Assembly (NCBI GenBank): GCA_030271625.1
Contig: JARXKN010000004.1
Location: 1-55,336 of the forward strand
DNA: 55,336 nt
Direction of reading: 5' to 3'
From: Patescibacteria group bacterium
Lineage (GTDB): Bacteria > Patescibacteriota > Saccharimonadia > Saccharimonadales > UBA4665
The first letter of the stretch is position 1. Each line of letters opens with the position of its first letter. Under the pieces are notes generated by a model. That model made no database searches and was not told the origin of the DNA. It worked only from the letters and a program-made list of their open reading frames with translations. Of the stretch, positions 41,061-51,500 are shown piece by piece. The translations under genes and the position numbers were made by a program.

Positions 41061-42997
41061 AGTAAGTCGAGCGGGTCGATATCGTAGGACCAGTTGGCCG
41101 GTAGCTGACTAATTACTTTTAGTAGCTCGCTGCGTTCGGTAGCTTTAATAATTAGTTGCCACTGGAATTTACCTTGGAACTTTTCGTAAAAACAGGGGGC
41201 TGGTCCTTCGACTCGTATTTTTAGGCCGCTGTGTTGCAAGCTGTGCTTGAGTTTGTCGGCGGCGGCTTCGGCCGATTTGACGGTGGCGCGCCGGGCGCTG
41301 AGCTTTAATAAAAAGCAAAACGGTGGGAACAAGAACTGGCGACGACTAACGATCTCGGCGTCATAAAACTGTTGATAATCGTTGTCGATGGCCAGCTGAA
41401 TAATCGGATGATCAGGGTGGTAGGTCTGAATGATAGCTCGACCAGCTACGTGACCCCGACCAACGCGGCCCAGTACCTGGGTTAGGAGTTGGAAGGTCCG
41501 TTCCGAGGCTGAGAAATCGGGCATGTATAAGCTGGTGTCAGCGAGTAGCACACCAAGGACTGATAACTTCGGTAAATCCAAGCCTTTAGCTAGCAGCTGG
41601 GTGCCAACTAAGATATCGACCTCGCCGCCATGGACGGCGTCATAATTTGTTTCAAAACGGTCAGCCTTAAGATTATCGGTATCAAAACGCGCTACCCGGG
41701 CCTGCGGGAATAGTCGGCTCACTTCTTCCACGATGGCTTTAGTACCAGCAGTTTTGAACATAATCGATGGGTGCTTGCAGTCCGGACAGCTAACCGGCGC
41801 TTTGGCATGATAGTCACAGCTGTGGCAGCGCAGCTCAAATCGGTCGCCGTGATATGTCAGTGGCAAGTCGCAGTGCGGACAGGTGGCTTGCCAGCCACAG
41901 TTTTCGCACATGATAAGCCGGGCCGTACCGCGGCGGTTCAGGTATAGTAAGCTTTGTTCGCCGCGCTTTAAAGCGCCTTGCACGGCGGTTATTAGCGGCA
42001 AACTAAGGTGATTGGAACGCGGAAACTGATCACGCTGCTTCATATCAACAATAATTACTTCGGTGGCGGCGGCAATCTTGCCTTCGCGAGCTAGCAGGTT
42101 AAGGCTGATAATCGGCCGCTGCTTTTGCTGAGCCAAATAGTAATCGCTGACACTGGGCGTGGCCGAACCAAGCACTAAACTGGCTCTGGTTAAGCTGGCT
42201 AAATAGGCTGCTACCCGGCCGGCTTGGTACTGCGGTGCTTGCTCTTGTTTGTAAGCCGATTCGTGTGATTCATCGAGAATAATCAGACCGGGGCGGGGAA
42301 TGGGCGTAAACAAGGCCGACCGGGGGCCAATAATAATTAACGGTTCGGTGGCGGTTAGGCAACGCAGCCAGGCTTGGCGCCGCTCGGTGGGGGCTTGGCC
42401 GGAATGAAGCACCACTACTCGCTCGCCGTATACAGCTCGGAAGTTGGTAGCTAGCTGCGAAGTGAGGCTGATTTCTGGGGTCAGGATAACAGCCGATTTA
42501 TTTTCAGCAAGACTGCGCTGCGCGAGCTCAATGTATAATCTGGTTTTGCCGCTACCAGTTTTGCCGTGGACGACGTAACTACCGCGCTCGGTCATGGCCG
42601 TTAAGGCGGCCGTCTGTTCACTGGTTAAGGGCGGTAAGGCCGCAACATTGGGTTCGGTATACGTCGGTTGAGCGGGCAGGGCCAGTTGCTTAGCGCTCAA
42701 CCCGGCCGGCAGTAACTGCTGCGTCAAAATACCAAGCGGCGCCGGGTAGTAGGTTTGCAACCAGCTAATTAGCTTCAGTAAATGGCTTGGAATGGGTGGC
42801 AAGTCAAACACGGTTTCTATAGCTTTAGTTTTAAAGCGCGGTTGCGGGGCCGGACCAGTTATAACGCCCATGACAATTTCTTTTTGCAATTGAATTTGAA
42901 TAATACTGCCAGTTGGCAGGGCTTGGTCGGCTTGATAGGTCAAGGCCTCCTGGCCGTGATAGCGACTGCTGCGGACCCAGACGTAATAAAAATGCAT
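41057..42997 (-). CDS. priA: Primosomal protein N' (PriA helicase)
   Basis: 646 residues from ATG 42997 (MHFYYVWVRSS). N-terminal 3'-DNA-binding domain; Walker A GKTGSGKT (145-152); DEAH-box variant DESH (242-245); helicase C-terminal region; and eight zinc-binding cysteines at 364, 367, 373, 376, 391, 394, 404 and 407 inserted between helicase motifs as in all PriA. It restarts stalled replication forks by 3'-to-5' unwinding and primosome loading. The upstream start at 43048 is rejected because a -10 TATACT (43004-43009) lies between it and ATG 42997. Confidence 0.96.
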   Translation of the reverse strand: MHFYYVWVRSSRYHGQEALTYQADQALPTGSIIQIQLQKEIVMGVITGPAPQPRFKTKAIETVFDLPPIPSHLLKLISWLQTYYPAPLGILTQQLLPAGLSAKQLALPAQPTYTEPNVAALPPLTSEQTAALTAMTERGSYVVHGKTGSGKTRLYIELAQRSLAENKSAVILTPEISLTSQLATNFRAVYGERVVVLHSGQAPTERRQAWLRCLTATEPLIIIGPRSALFTPIPRPGLIILDESHESAYKQEQAPQYQAGRVAAYLASLTRASLVLGSATPSVSDYYLAQQKQRPIISLNLLAREGKIAAATEVIIVDMKQRDQFPRSNHLSLPLITAVQGALKRGEQSLLYLNRRGTARLIMCENCGWQATCPHCDLPLTYHGDRFELRCHSCDYHAKAPVSCPDCKHPSIMFKTAGTKAIVEEVSRLFPQARVARFDTDNLKADRFETNYDAVHGGEVDILVGTQLLAKGLDLPKLSVLGVLLADTSLYMPDFSASERTFQLLTQVLGRVGRGHVAGRAIIQTYHPDHPIIQLAIDNDYQQFYDAEIVSRRQFLFPPFCFLLKLSARRATVKSAEAAADKLKHSLQHSGLKIRVEGPAPCFYEKFQGKFQWQLIIKATERSELLKVISQLPANWSYDIDPLDLL

Positions 42998-43003
42998 ACT
43001 AGT

Positions 43004-43009
43004 AGTATA
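43004..43009 (-). promoter_or_regulatory. -10 element of priA, leaderless layout
   Basis: TATACT on the minus strand with 6 nt to ATG 42997; a possible -35 CTGTCA at 17-nt spacing. Confidence 0.5.
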
Positions 43010-43218
43010 TCCCGAAAGCCGGTACCTGACAGCGCTAACTGAAAACAATTTTTGCTAAAACTGAATTTAGGCTTAAAAACAGCTGTAAAATCGTATACAT
43101 TTTTTGTATCATAGTGGCTGGCCCAGCTAGTCGCAGGCCGTCAAATTTGTTAAAACAATAGCACCAAAAACCGACCGCCATGGCTGGTCAAATGTTGTAT
43201 TTTGGCCGTACAAATTTA
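43010..43218. other. Divergent priA-ftsZ intergenic region
   Basis: No gene or tRNA is seen. Contains a near-palindrome GACCGCCATGGCTGGTC (43173-43189, one unpaired base) about 30 bp upstream of the ftsZ -35, which could be an operator; no known regulator motif matches it. Confidence 0.4.
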
Positions 43219-43247
43219 TTGAACTACAGAGCCGGCTAGGGTATACT
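43219..43247 (+). promoter_or_regulatory. Promoter of ftsZ
   Basis: TTGAAC (43219-43224), 17-nt spacer, TATACT (43242-43247); ~35-nt leader with AAGAGGGAAG as Shine-Dalgarno before ATG 43288. Confidence 0.78.
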
Positions 43248-43287
43248 GGCTGTAAAGAGTTACTTAATATAAGAGGGAAGCCACCTA

Positions 43288-44625
43288 ATGCCACAAGTAG
43301 TTGAACCAGCAATCGAGACTTTTGCCCAGATTAAAGTAATTGGTGTCGGCGGCGCCGGCGGCGCAGCCATCAACCGCATGGTTGAAGCCGGTATCGAAGG
43401 CGTTGAATTTATCGCCATTAACACCGATGCCCAGGCACTGCACCACTCGAAAGCTTCCAACAAGATACACATTGGTAAGGACACGACTCGTGGTCTTGGC
43501 GCTGGTGCTGATCCGACGGTTGGTGAGTCAGCCGCCCTGGAGTCCAGTGAAGTCATTAAGTCCGCTATAGAAGGTGCCGATATGATCTTTATTACCATTG
43601 GTGCCGGTGGTGGTACTGGTAGTGGTGCTGGTCATGTAGTGGCTAAGATTGCTCGTGACATGGGTATTTTGGTGGTTGGTTTTGCGACCAAGCCGTTTGC
43701 CTTTGAAGGCGAGAAGCGCCGCCACAACGCTGACCTAGCAATCAGTAAATTACGCGCTGCCGTTGATACCCTAATTATTATTCCAAACGATCGACTGCTG
43801 CAGACAATAGATCGCCAGACGCCACTCATGGAAGCCTTTAAAGTCGCCGACGACGTTTTGCGACAAGGCGTTCAAGGCATCTCCGACCTCATTACGGTCC
43901 ATGGTTTAATCAACCTCGACTTTGCAGATGTTAAGACAGTGATGAGCAATGCCGGTTCAGCCTTAATGGGTATTGGTCGCGCTAGCGGCGAAAACCGCGC
44001 CGTGGCTGCCGCCCAACAAGCTATTGAATCACCATTACTAGAAGTTTCGATTGATGGCGCTCGCGGCATCCTGTTTAACATTATTGGCGGCAACGACTTG
44101 GCCATGCACGAAATTAACGCTGCTGCTGAAACCATTACGACAGCGGCTGACCCCGAAGCTAACATCATCTTTGGTGCCACTATTAGCCCTGACCTAGAAG
44201 GCGAAGTCATCATTACGGTTGTCGCTACCGGCTTTGACGAATCCTACTACGCTAAGCGTGACGCTGACACCGGTCTAGTTGAAACTAGTGCTCCAGCCTT
44301 GGCACCAGCGCCAGTCGTGACGGCCGGCCAAGAAGAAGAAACCTTAGCTGGTATGGATATGACCCTCGATGACCCAGTAGCCGCCAGTGACTTTAGTAGC
44401 GACACACCAATGCCGAATATTTGGACTATCGACGATAAGTCTGATGACGACGACGCCAAAGCCTCGAAGCATGATGACAAAAAAGACGCTACTGATAAGC
44501 ATGACGACGACGATGATGAGCCCACTACTCGTATCATTAGCGGCGATGGCCAAGATGACGACCTAGAGCGACCGTCGTTCCTGCGCCGTTTAGCGAAGCG
44601 TCACAAAGACGAGAATAAAGACTAA
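43288..44625 (+). CDS. ftsZ: Cell division protein FtsZ
   Basis: 445 residues. GTP-binding region with [13 protein letters not shown] (~19-31) and the tubulin signature GGGTGSG (107-113); synergy-loop region follows. Forms the Z-ring at mid-cell. The C-terminal tail (~340-445) is an acidic Asp/Lys-rich linker ending in [12 protein letters not shown], matching the conserved FtsZ C-terminal peptide (PxFLR) that binds FtsA-type anchors. No ftsA or ftsQ is adjacent, unlike the dcw cluster of most bacteria; the gene stands alone between its promoter and a strong terminator. Confidence 0.97.
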   Translation: MPQVVEPAIETFAQIKVIGVGGAGGAAINRMVEAGIEGVEFIAINTDAQALHHSKASNKIHIGKDTTRGLGAGADPTVGESAALESSEVIKSAIEGADMIFITIGAGGGTGSGAGHVVAKIARDMGILVVGFATKPFAFEGEKRRHNADLAISKLRAAVDTLIIIPNDRLLQTIDRQTPLMEAFKVADDVLRQGVQGISDLITVHGLINLDFADVKTVMSNAGSALMGIGRASGENRAVAAAQQAIESPLLEVSIDGARGILFNIIGGNDLAMHEINAAAETITTAADPEANIIFGATISPDLEGEVIITVVATGFDESYYAKRDADTGLVETSAPALAPAPVVTAGQEEETLAGMDMTLDDPVAASDFSSDTPMPNIWTIDDKSDDDDAKASKHDDKKDATDKHDDDDDEPTTRIISGDGQDDDLERPSFLRRLAKRHKDENKD

Positions 44626-44650
44626 ACACAGTTAAAATCTACAACCTTGT

Positions 44651-44692
44651 AAAAAATACCCCTGCTTTACTACTCTGTAACAGGGGTATTTT
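44651..44692. terminator. Terminator after ftsZ
   Basis: Perfect 12-bp stem AAAATACCCCTG (44653-44664) with CAGGGGTATTTT (44681-44692) around a 16-nt loop. Symmetric A/T ends mean it could act in both directions. Confidence 0.85.
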
Positions 44693-44719
44693 GTATTAAA
44701 TAATACAGCGGGTAGTGTA

Positions 44720-44748
44720 TTGCAAAACGCTATAGCTAGGGCTATAGT
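44720..44748 (+). promoter_or_regulatory. Promoter of nrdR-nrdJ
   Basis: TTGCAA (44720-44725), 17-nt spacer, TATAGT (44743-44748); start near 44755, leader ~70 nt. Confidence 0.75.
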
Positions 44749-44773
44749 TATGGGTCAAGGCACTATATAGAGG
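44727..44773 (+). promoter_or_regulatory. Tandem NrdR boxes
   Basis: Two sites resemble the NrdR box acaCwAtATaTwGtgt. The core CTATAGCTAG (44730-44739) matches 8/10 and CACTATATAG (44761-44770) matches 9/10. Their cores are exactly 31 bp apart, the usual three-helical-turn spacing of NrdR box pairs. Box 1 lies in the promoter spacer and box 2 just after the start, fitting repression by dATP-bound NrdR. Confidence 0.72.
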
Positions 44774-44822
44774 GGGTGTCGGCACCTTAAACGAACAATA
44801 CTAAACAAAGACGGGGGCAGCT

Positions 44823-45293
44823 ATGAAGTGCGGTCAATGCCATGGCGACGATATCAAAGTAATTGAGTCACGTGATGTCGCAGACGGACAAGCCATTCGC
44901 CGTCGTCGTATGTGTAACGCTTGTGGAGCCCGCTTTACAACCTATGAACGTCTAGAACGACCACAATTAATTGTCGTCAAAAATGATGGTACACGGGAAC
45001 TGTTTAATCGAGCTAAGCTTATGGCTGGACTGTACCGCGCCTGTGACAAAACACCAGTCACCAGCCTGCAGCTCGACAAAGTTGTTAATCAAATAGAGCA
45101 GGACCTCTATGATTGCAGCGAGCCAGAAATCAAGTCGAGCAAAATCGGCGAACTAGTAATGGACCAATTGGCAGTTTTAAACGACGTTGCGTACGTCCGA
45201 TTCGCCAGCGTCTATCGTCGGTTCAAAGATATCGCTAGCTTCGAAAAAGAGTTAAACAACATACGACAACAGCGTCAGACAACCGGCCAATAG
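44823..45293 (+). CDS. nrdR: Transcriptional repressor NrdR
   Basis: 156 residues, usual length. Zinc ribbon Cys3, Cys6, Cys31, Cys34, followed by an ATP-cone (~48-138; LIVVKNDGTRELFNRAKL, SVYRRFKDI). Senses ATP/dATP and represses ribonucleotide reductase genes. First gene of an operon with nrdJ (41-nt gap), and its own promoter carries two NrdR boxes, so autoregulation is likely. Confidence 0.96.
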   Translation: MKCGQCHGDDIKVIESRDVADGQAIRRRRMCNACGARFTTYERLERPQLIVVKNDGTRELFNRAKLMAGLYRACDKTPVTSLQLDKVVNQIEQDLYDCSEPEIKSSKIGELVMDQLAVLNDVAYVRFASVYRRFKDIASFEKELNNIRQQRQTTGQ

Positions 45294-45334
45294 GCGGTTA
45301 TACGAGAGCAAAACAATAAAAGAGGAGTACTACT

Positions 45335-48106
45335 ATGGGACAATCAACAGCAATCGGAACAGCACGCCTGTTTACGCCTAAAAAATCGAAGGCTTACGAC
45401 CAACTTACTTGGGAACAGCGTGACTCAGTTATTACTAATCCAATGACCGGTAAGCCGGTGTTTGAGCAGCTTGGTGTTGAGTTCCCGAGTGGTTTTTCGC
45501 AGAATGCGATTAACATCGTTGCCCAGAAGTACTTTAGTGGTACCCCCGGAACACCGGAGCGTGAAAGCTCCATGAAGCATCTGATTGATCGGGTAGTTGA
45601 TACTGTTACCAAGCATGGCCTCCAAGAAGGCTACTTCACCTCCGAAGCCGAAGCCGAAGATTACCGCGAAGAGTTAAAGTACGTCCTAGCCACGCAGCGA
45701 GCGGCTTTTAACAGCCCGGTTTGGTTTAATATTGGCGCCAAAGGCCGGGCCCAGCAGGCTAGCGCTTGTTTCATCTTGGGAATTGATGACACGATGCCAG
45801 CAATTTTACAGTGGTACGTTGACGAAGGCATGATCTTTAAGGGCGGTTCCGGTTCTGGTATTAACATCAGTCCGATCCGTTCCAGTATGGAAACCCTTGG
45901 CAAGTCAGCCGGTACGGCATCGGGCCCACTTAGCTTTATGCGTGGTGCCGACGCTAGCGCCGGGGCCATTAAGAGTGGCGGTAAAACCCGTCGCGCTGCC
46001 AAGATGGTGATTTTAAATGTTGATCACCCCGATGTTGAAGAGTTCATTTGGAGCAAGGCAATAGAAGAGCGCAAGGCTCGTGTTTTGCAACAAAATGGCT
46101 TCGATATGAACCTCGATGGCAAAGACTCCTTTAGTGTGCAGTACCAAAATGCTAATAACTCCGTCCGGGTCACCGACGAATTTATGCAGGCCGTGGAAGC
46201 TGACGCCGACTGGAACCTTAATGCCGTCACGACTGGTAAACCAGTTAAGACCGTTAAGGCCCGCCAATTGTTCCGCCAGTTTGCCGAAGCCGCTTGGGAG
46301 TGTGCCGACCCTGGTATGCAGTTCGATACCGTCATTAACAAATGGCACACCACCCCGAACGCCGGCCGTATTAATGGTTCAAACCCATGTTCGGAATACA
46401 TGCACCTCGATAACTCAGCCTGCAACTTAGCGAGCCTCAACCTTTTGAAGTTCTTGAAAGACGATGACACCTTTGATATCAAAGCCTTCATCCACACCGT
46501 TGAGTTAATCTTTACGGCTCAAGAAATCTTAGTCGGCTACAGCGATTACCCAACCGAAAAAATTGGTAAGAACGCCAAGGCCTACCGCGAACTTGGTATC
46601 GGCTACGCTAACCTCGGCGCTCTGTTAATGGCCCTTGGTCTGCCATACGATTCTACCGAAGGTCGCGCCATTGCCGCCGCCATTACTGCTTTGCTGACCG
46701 GTCAAAGCTACGCTACCAGCGCCCGCATTGCCGGCCGCGTTGGTCCATTTGCTGGTTACCACAAAGACCGCGAAGGCATGCTAAATGTTCTTAAGATGCA
46801 CCGGGCTGAAGTCTCTAAGATTGATGCCTCACTGGTGTCCGAAGAGCTACTAAACGCTGCTGCCAGCGCTTGGGACGAAGCTGTTGAGTTGGGTGAGCAA
46901 TTTGGTGTTCGCAACTCTCAAGCTAGTGTCTTAGCGCCAACCGGTACTATTGGTCTGATGATGGACTGTGACACCACCGGTATTGAACCTGACCTTGGCT
47001 TAGTTAAGGTTAAGAAATTAGTCGGTGGTGGCACGATGCACATCGTTAACCAAACCGTACCGCGAGCTCTTAAAAACCTCGGCTACAGCCAGGCGCAGAT
47101 TGATGCCATTGTTAGTTACATCGACGTCGAAAAGACCATTATTGGTGCCCCGGCCCTAAAGCCAGAGCACAAGAATGTCTTTGCCTGCGCCATGGGCGAC
47201 AACTCCATCCACTACACTGGTCACGTTAAAATGATGGCCGCCGTGCAGCCGTTCTTATCGGGTGCAATTTCTAAGACCGTAAATATGCCCGAAGAAGCTA
47301 CCGTTGAAGACATCGAGCAAATTCACATCGATTCTTGGAAGCTAGGCCTCAAGGCTGTTGCCATCTACCGCGACAACTGTAAAGTTGGTCAGCCGCTCAG
47401 CATGGGCAAGAAGGAAGGCAGCGAAGACAAAGCGCCAGCTGCTGCTGCTGCGACTATCGATGACAAGATTGTCATTAGGGGAGCTATGCGACGTAAACTA
47501 CCACGGGTTCGTAATAGCCGCACCTACCGCTTTGCGATCGCCGATCTTAAGGGTTACTTCACGGTCAGCGAATATGAAGACGGCACACCTGGTGAGTTGT
47601 TCATTAACGTCTCCAAGCAAGGCTCTACATTGTCAGGCCTAATGGACTCGTTTGCGATTAGCGTCAGCCATGGTTTGCAGTTTGGTGTCCCACTCAAGAG
47701 CTACGTTAAGACGCTCCGCGGCACTAGCTTCGCACCAAGTGGTATTACCGATGACACTGAAATCCGGACCGCTAGTTCGATTACCGACTACATTGTCCGT
47801 CGCCTAGCCTTAGACTACTTAAGCTTTGACGATCGATTAGAGCTCGGCCTAGCTAATCTAGAAGATATGCCAATGTTCGAGGCCCAAACCAGCTTAATTG
47901 AGACTGAGGAAACAGCAGCGCCAGCCCAACCGGCCGCTGTTATCGAGTCACCGCCCGTTAGTGAGGCGCCAGCAATTGCTACCGCTGACGCTAAGCTGAC
48001 CGGTGATAGCACCGCTCCACTGTGTTACAACTGTGGCAATCAAACCCAGCGTTCAGGCAGTTGCTACGTCTGCACCAGCTGTGGTTCGACTACCGGTTGT
48101 AGTTAG
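45335..48106 (+). CDS. nrdJ: Adenosylcobalamin-dependent (class II) ribonucleoside-diphosphate reductase
   Basis: 923 residues. By motif alignment to class II NrdJ, the active-site cysteines are Cys145 (SACFILG) and Cys363 (NSACNL) as redox pair, Cys352 in NPCSEY as thiyl-radical site, with Asn350 and Glu354 as partners; the spacings match Thermotoga NrdJ. The C-terminal part has a TSCPD-type segment (LKGYFTVSEYEDGTPGELF) and a Cys-rich end (CYNCG...CYVCTSCG) that re-reduces the active site or binds zinc. Makes dNTP precursors without oxygen dependence but needs vitamin B12. Shine-Dalgarno AGAGGAG. No B12 synthesis gene or cobalamin riboswitch is seen in the window. Confidence 0.96.
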   Translation: MGQSTAIGTARLFTPKKSKAYDQLTWEQRDSVITNPMTGKPVFEQLGVEFPSGFSQNAINIVAQKYFSGTPGTPERESSMKHLIDRVVDTVTKHGLQEGYFTSEAEAEDYREELKYVLATQRAAFNSPVWFNIGAKGRAQQASACFILGIDDTMPAILQWYVDEGMIFKGGSGSGINISPIRSSMETLGKSAGTASGPLSFMRGADASAGAIKSGGKTRRAAKMVILNVDHPDVEEFIWSKAIEERKARVLQQNGFDMNLDGKDSFSVQYQNANNSVRVTDEFMQAVEADADWNLNAVTTGKPVKTVKARQLFRQFAEAAWECADPGMQFDTVINKWHTTPNAGRINGSNPCSEYMHLDNSACNLASLNLLKFLKDDDTFDIKAFIHTVELIFTAQEILVGYSDYPTEKIGKNAKAYRELGIGYANLGALLMALGLPYDSTEGRAIAAAITALLTGQSYATSARIAGRVGPFAGYHKDREGMLNVLKMHRAEVSKIDASLVSEELLNAAASAWDEAVELGEQFGVRNSQASVLAPTGTIGLMMDCDTTGIEPDLGLVKVKKLVGGGTMHIVNQTVPRALKNLGYSQAQIDAIVSYIDVEKTIIGAPALKPEHKNVFACAMGDNSIHYTGHVKMMAAVQPFLSGAISKTVNMPEEATVEDIEQIHIDSWKLGLKAVAIYRDNCKVGQPLSMGKKEGSEDKAPAAAAATIDDKIVIRGAMRRKLPRVRNSRTYRFAIADLKGYFTVSEYEDGTPGELFINVSKQGSTLSGLMDSFAISVSHGLQFGVPLKSYVKTLRGTSFAPSGITDDTEIRTASSITDYIVRRLALDYLSFDDRLELGLANLEDMPMFEAQTSLIETEETAAPAQPAAVIESPPVSEAPAIATADAKLTGDSTAPLCYNCGNQTQRSGSCYVCTSCGSTTGCS

Positions 48107-48130
48107 CCAGTACGCAACTACGACCTAAAA

Positions 48131-48156
48131 GGGGAGCCTACGGGCTCCTCTTTTTT
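48131..48156 (+). terminator. Terminator after nrdJ
   Basis: Stem GGGGAGCC (48131-48138) with GGCTCCTC (48143-48150), loop TACG, then TTTTTT. Confidence 0.9.
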
Positions 48157-48188
48157 GTGTCCAGAATCTCGACAGTTTTTAGCTAGCC

Positions 48189-48197
48189 TGTGGATAA
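48189..48197 (-). promoter_or_regulatory. Perfect DnaA-box 9-mer upstream of giant 3
   Basis: TGTGGATAA, complement of TTATCCACA, 320 bp before ATG 48517; context CCTGTGGATAAATA parallels CCTGTGGATAAGTA at 18377-18390. Confidence 0.4.
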
Positions 48198-48450
48198 ATA
48201 GTAGTGTAAAAAATACGTAGATAAGAACCAGAGCATGACCTTTAGCACAACGTAGTACGTAGTGATAAAAACAACTATTTATTGTCTGCTATCTGTTAGT
48301 GTCAATAACTTTTAAACTGATTATGGTTTTAAGGAAATGCGACGTCTAAAAAATTCGTAATAAAAATCATAAAAAGTAATAATATTTACAACATATAAAA
48401 TAACCGCCTCAAAAATGGCTGCAAAAGCCCTTTTTCTTCGGTCAAGCTGC
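48198..48450. other. AT-rich stretch before giant 3
   Basis: No ORF, tRNA or strong hairpin seen; strongly A/T-rich compared with the surrounding genes. Confidence 0.5.
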
Positions 48451-48479
48451 TTGTGTTTACAGTGGTAGGCACCTATACT
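48451..48479 (+). promoter_or_regulatory. Promoter of giant 3
   Basis: TTGTGT (48451-48456), 17-nt spacer, TATACT (48474-48479), then a 37-nt A-rich leader without Shine-Dalgarno. Confidence 0.75.
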
Positions 48480-48516
48480 TATGCGTACTTAAGAGTAAAC
48501 AAAGAGCAAAAAATAA

Positions 48517-51500
48517 ATGGAACAGAGAGACGACGAGAATTCGTTGGAGAATTTGCCGGAAGCGGAAGAGCTGTCGATCGATAACGTTAGCGCGTTTGAG
48601 GATAGCTCGTTACAGCGTGCCAAAAAGCAGGGCCGTCATTTCTGGAATGGCACCGACGCGTACTTGTCTCACGGCAATCTCATAGCTGCCGCCCTGTTAG
48701 TGCTACTGCTGTTAGCTAGCTATGGTGGCTGGGGCTTAGTCCGCAATCAAAAAGCGGCCGCTAAAACCTACCAGCAAGCCCAAGCTAGCGCCGCTTTACA
48801 GGGGCAGAAGCTGATTGTGGTCGTCCCCGGTAACCGCCAGCTGATAACCTTCAACTCCAAGGTAAAAGTTAACAACGATGTCCAGATCACCGGTAACCTC
48901 GAAGTGCAGGGTGTTGCCACTATCGGCAGTCTTGACCTTAAGGGGGCGTTAACTTCTACCAGTGGCGGTACGTTTGCTGGTGATTTACGGGCCAATAACA
49001 TTTCTGCCAACAACTTCTATGGCGTATTCCGGGGTAGTTACTTCGGCACCGGCACCGGCCTAACTGGTGTTAACGCCCAAAGTTTAGTTGGTCAGCCAGC
49101 TAGTTTTTATCAAAACGCTAGCAACCTAACCTCCGGACAACTAGCTGATAGTCGCCTTAGCCCCAATGTGGCGTTGCTTTCAAACGGTCAGTTGAGCGAT
49201 GCTCAGCTGAGCACAAATGTTGCCTTGCAGAATGCTGCCAATACCTTCACGAACACAAATACTTTCAACGCCAGCAACAACTTTACAGCTGGGAATAGCT
49301 TCTCGGGTGCCAACTCGTTTAGCGGCAACAACCTCTTTTCCGGAGCCAACAGCTTTACTGGCAACAACAGTTTTGGTGGCACGACAACCGTTAATGACCT
49401 GAATGTCCAAGGAACGGTGAGCGGTACTTCGGCAGTCTTCACGAACCAAGTGTCAGCCTTGCAGTTTACGCAGAACGGTAATGTAGTCTGTGACGCGAGT
49501 GGTAACTGTGCCGGTGCTGGTGGCGCCATTGTTGGTAGCGGTACGGTAAATACGCTTGCCTTGTTTACAGCCAGTGGTGCGATTGGCGATTCGGCTATTA
49601 GCCAATCAGGCAGCACGATAATCGTTAACGGTGCTTTGAGCGCCACAGCGCTACAAGGTGATGGTAGCGCTGTTACTAACGTTGACGCCGCTTTGCTTAA
49701 CAGCTTGCCAGCCAGCTTCTACGTCAACGCCGATAACCTATCGGCCGGTACGCTGAGCGACGCCCGTTTATCAGGCAATGTGCCATTACTGAACGCCGCT
49801 ACCAACATCTTTGTTGGTACGGTTACAGCTAATAACTTTAGCGGTAATGGATCAGCCGTCACTAATGTTGATGCCGCCAAATTGAACGGTCAAAACCCAA
49901 CCTTCTACACCGACGCCACCAACTTGTCGACGGGAACTTTGAGTGATGCTCGGCTTAGCACTAACGTTACCTTGCAGGGCAACGCTTTTAACGGTGCTAG
50001 CCAGTTGGTTCAGTTGACGGCCACCGGCACTCTGCCAACCCTCAATGGTAGCAATGTTACTAACGTTAACGCTGCCACCCTCCAGGGGTATGCAGCCAGT
50101 TATTTCACTGATGCCAGCAACCTCTCTGCCGGTACACTTAGTGACGGTCGTCTATCCAGTAATGTACCGTTACTGAACACCAACAACACCTTTACCGCGG
50201 CTTCTAACAGCTTCCAGAATGTCAGCGCCACGACCTTATTACAAAACGGTAACAGCGTCTGTGACACCAGCGGTAACTGTAGCGGTGTGGGTGGTGGTGT
50301 TACGACCGCTGGTGGCACGAGCGGCACGATTGCCTTGTTTAGCGGCGGCCAGGCAATTGCTAACTCGATTATTACCCAAGCCGGTACGACAATTACCGTC
50401 GCCGGTACTTTGAGCGCTACAGTTCTACAAGGTGCTGGCTCGGCTATTACCAATTTGAATGCCAGCAACCTAACCAGCGGCATCGTGAGTGTTGGCGTGG
50501 GTGGTACGGGCGCCAGCAGCTTTACTACTAACGGCGTGCTCTACGGGAACGGCGGCGGGGCGCTTGGCGTTACAGCCGCTGGTGTTACGGGTGACTGTTT
50601 AACAGCAGCTTCTGGTAGCGCACCAACCTGGGTAAGCTGTGCCACGGCCAGCGCCGGTGCTACTCCAGGCGGCCCAGCCGGTGGTGATTTAAGCGGCACC
50701 TATCCTAACCCCACCGTTGCCAAATTGAACGGTACAAGCCTGCTGACCAGCAGCTTGAGCAGCGGTAATTTCTTGGTTTACAACGGCACTAACTGGGTTA
50801 ATACCTCAGTTAGTGGTGACATTACTGTTGATGGTAACGGCCTCGCTACCATCGCTAACAGTGCCATCACTACGATTAAAATTGCTGACAGCGCCGTCAC
50901 CAATGCTAAATTAGCTAATAGCAGTCTTACGGTCACTGCCGGCCCCGGCTTAACTGGCGGCGGCGTAATCAGCCTTGGCAGTTCAGCGATTATCAGCGTA
51001 GCTTATGGCTCAAGCTCAAGCACCGCAGTGCAGGGAAACACGACTTTGGTTTGCCCAAGCGGCACCGGCAATTTAACGGGCGGCGGTAACACCGTAACGC
51101 TTGGTGCCGGTGGCGCTTGTAACGGCATTACCATTATTACGACACCCACGTTTGATGGCCTGACGCTTAACACGGCGCTATCAGTTGCCAGCGGTGGTAC
51201 TGGCGCCACGACTGCCGCTGGTGCCCGCAGTAACCTCGGCGCCGCTGCGGCCGGCGTTAACAGCGACATTACCAGTTTGAGTGCTCTGAACTTAATTGAT
51301 AACGGTGGCAGCGGCCTGAGTATTGGCAACGCCGGTGGCGCTCTAACTTTGGTCGGTAATGGCAGCACAACACTCACCGCCTCAAATGGCGGTTTTAGTA
51401 CTTCGGTTGGATTTGCGTTACCGACCACCAACATTAGCTACCTATTCCCAACTGCTGCCGCTGGGACGTATAACATATGTACGACGGCTGCTAACTGTTC

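Noticed and set aside
43089-43117. Second ftsZ promoter near TTTTTTGTATCATAG
   Set aside because: No -35/-10 pair with suitable spacing; the TTGAAC-17-TATACT pair downstream is far better.
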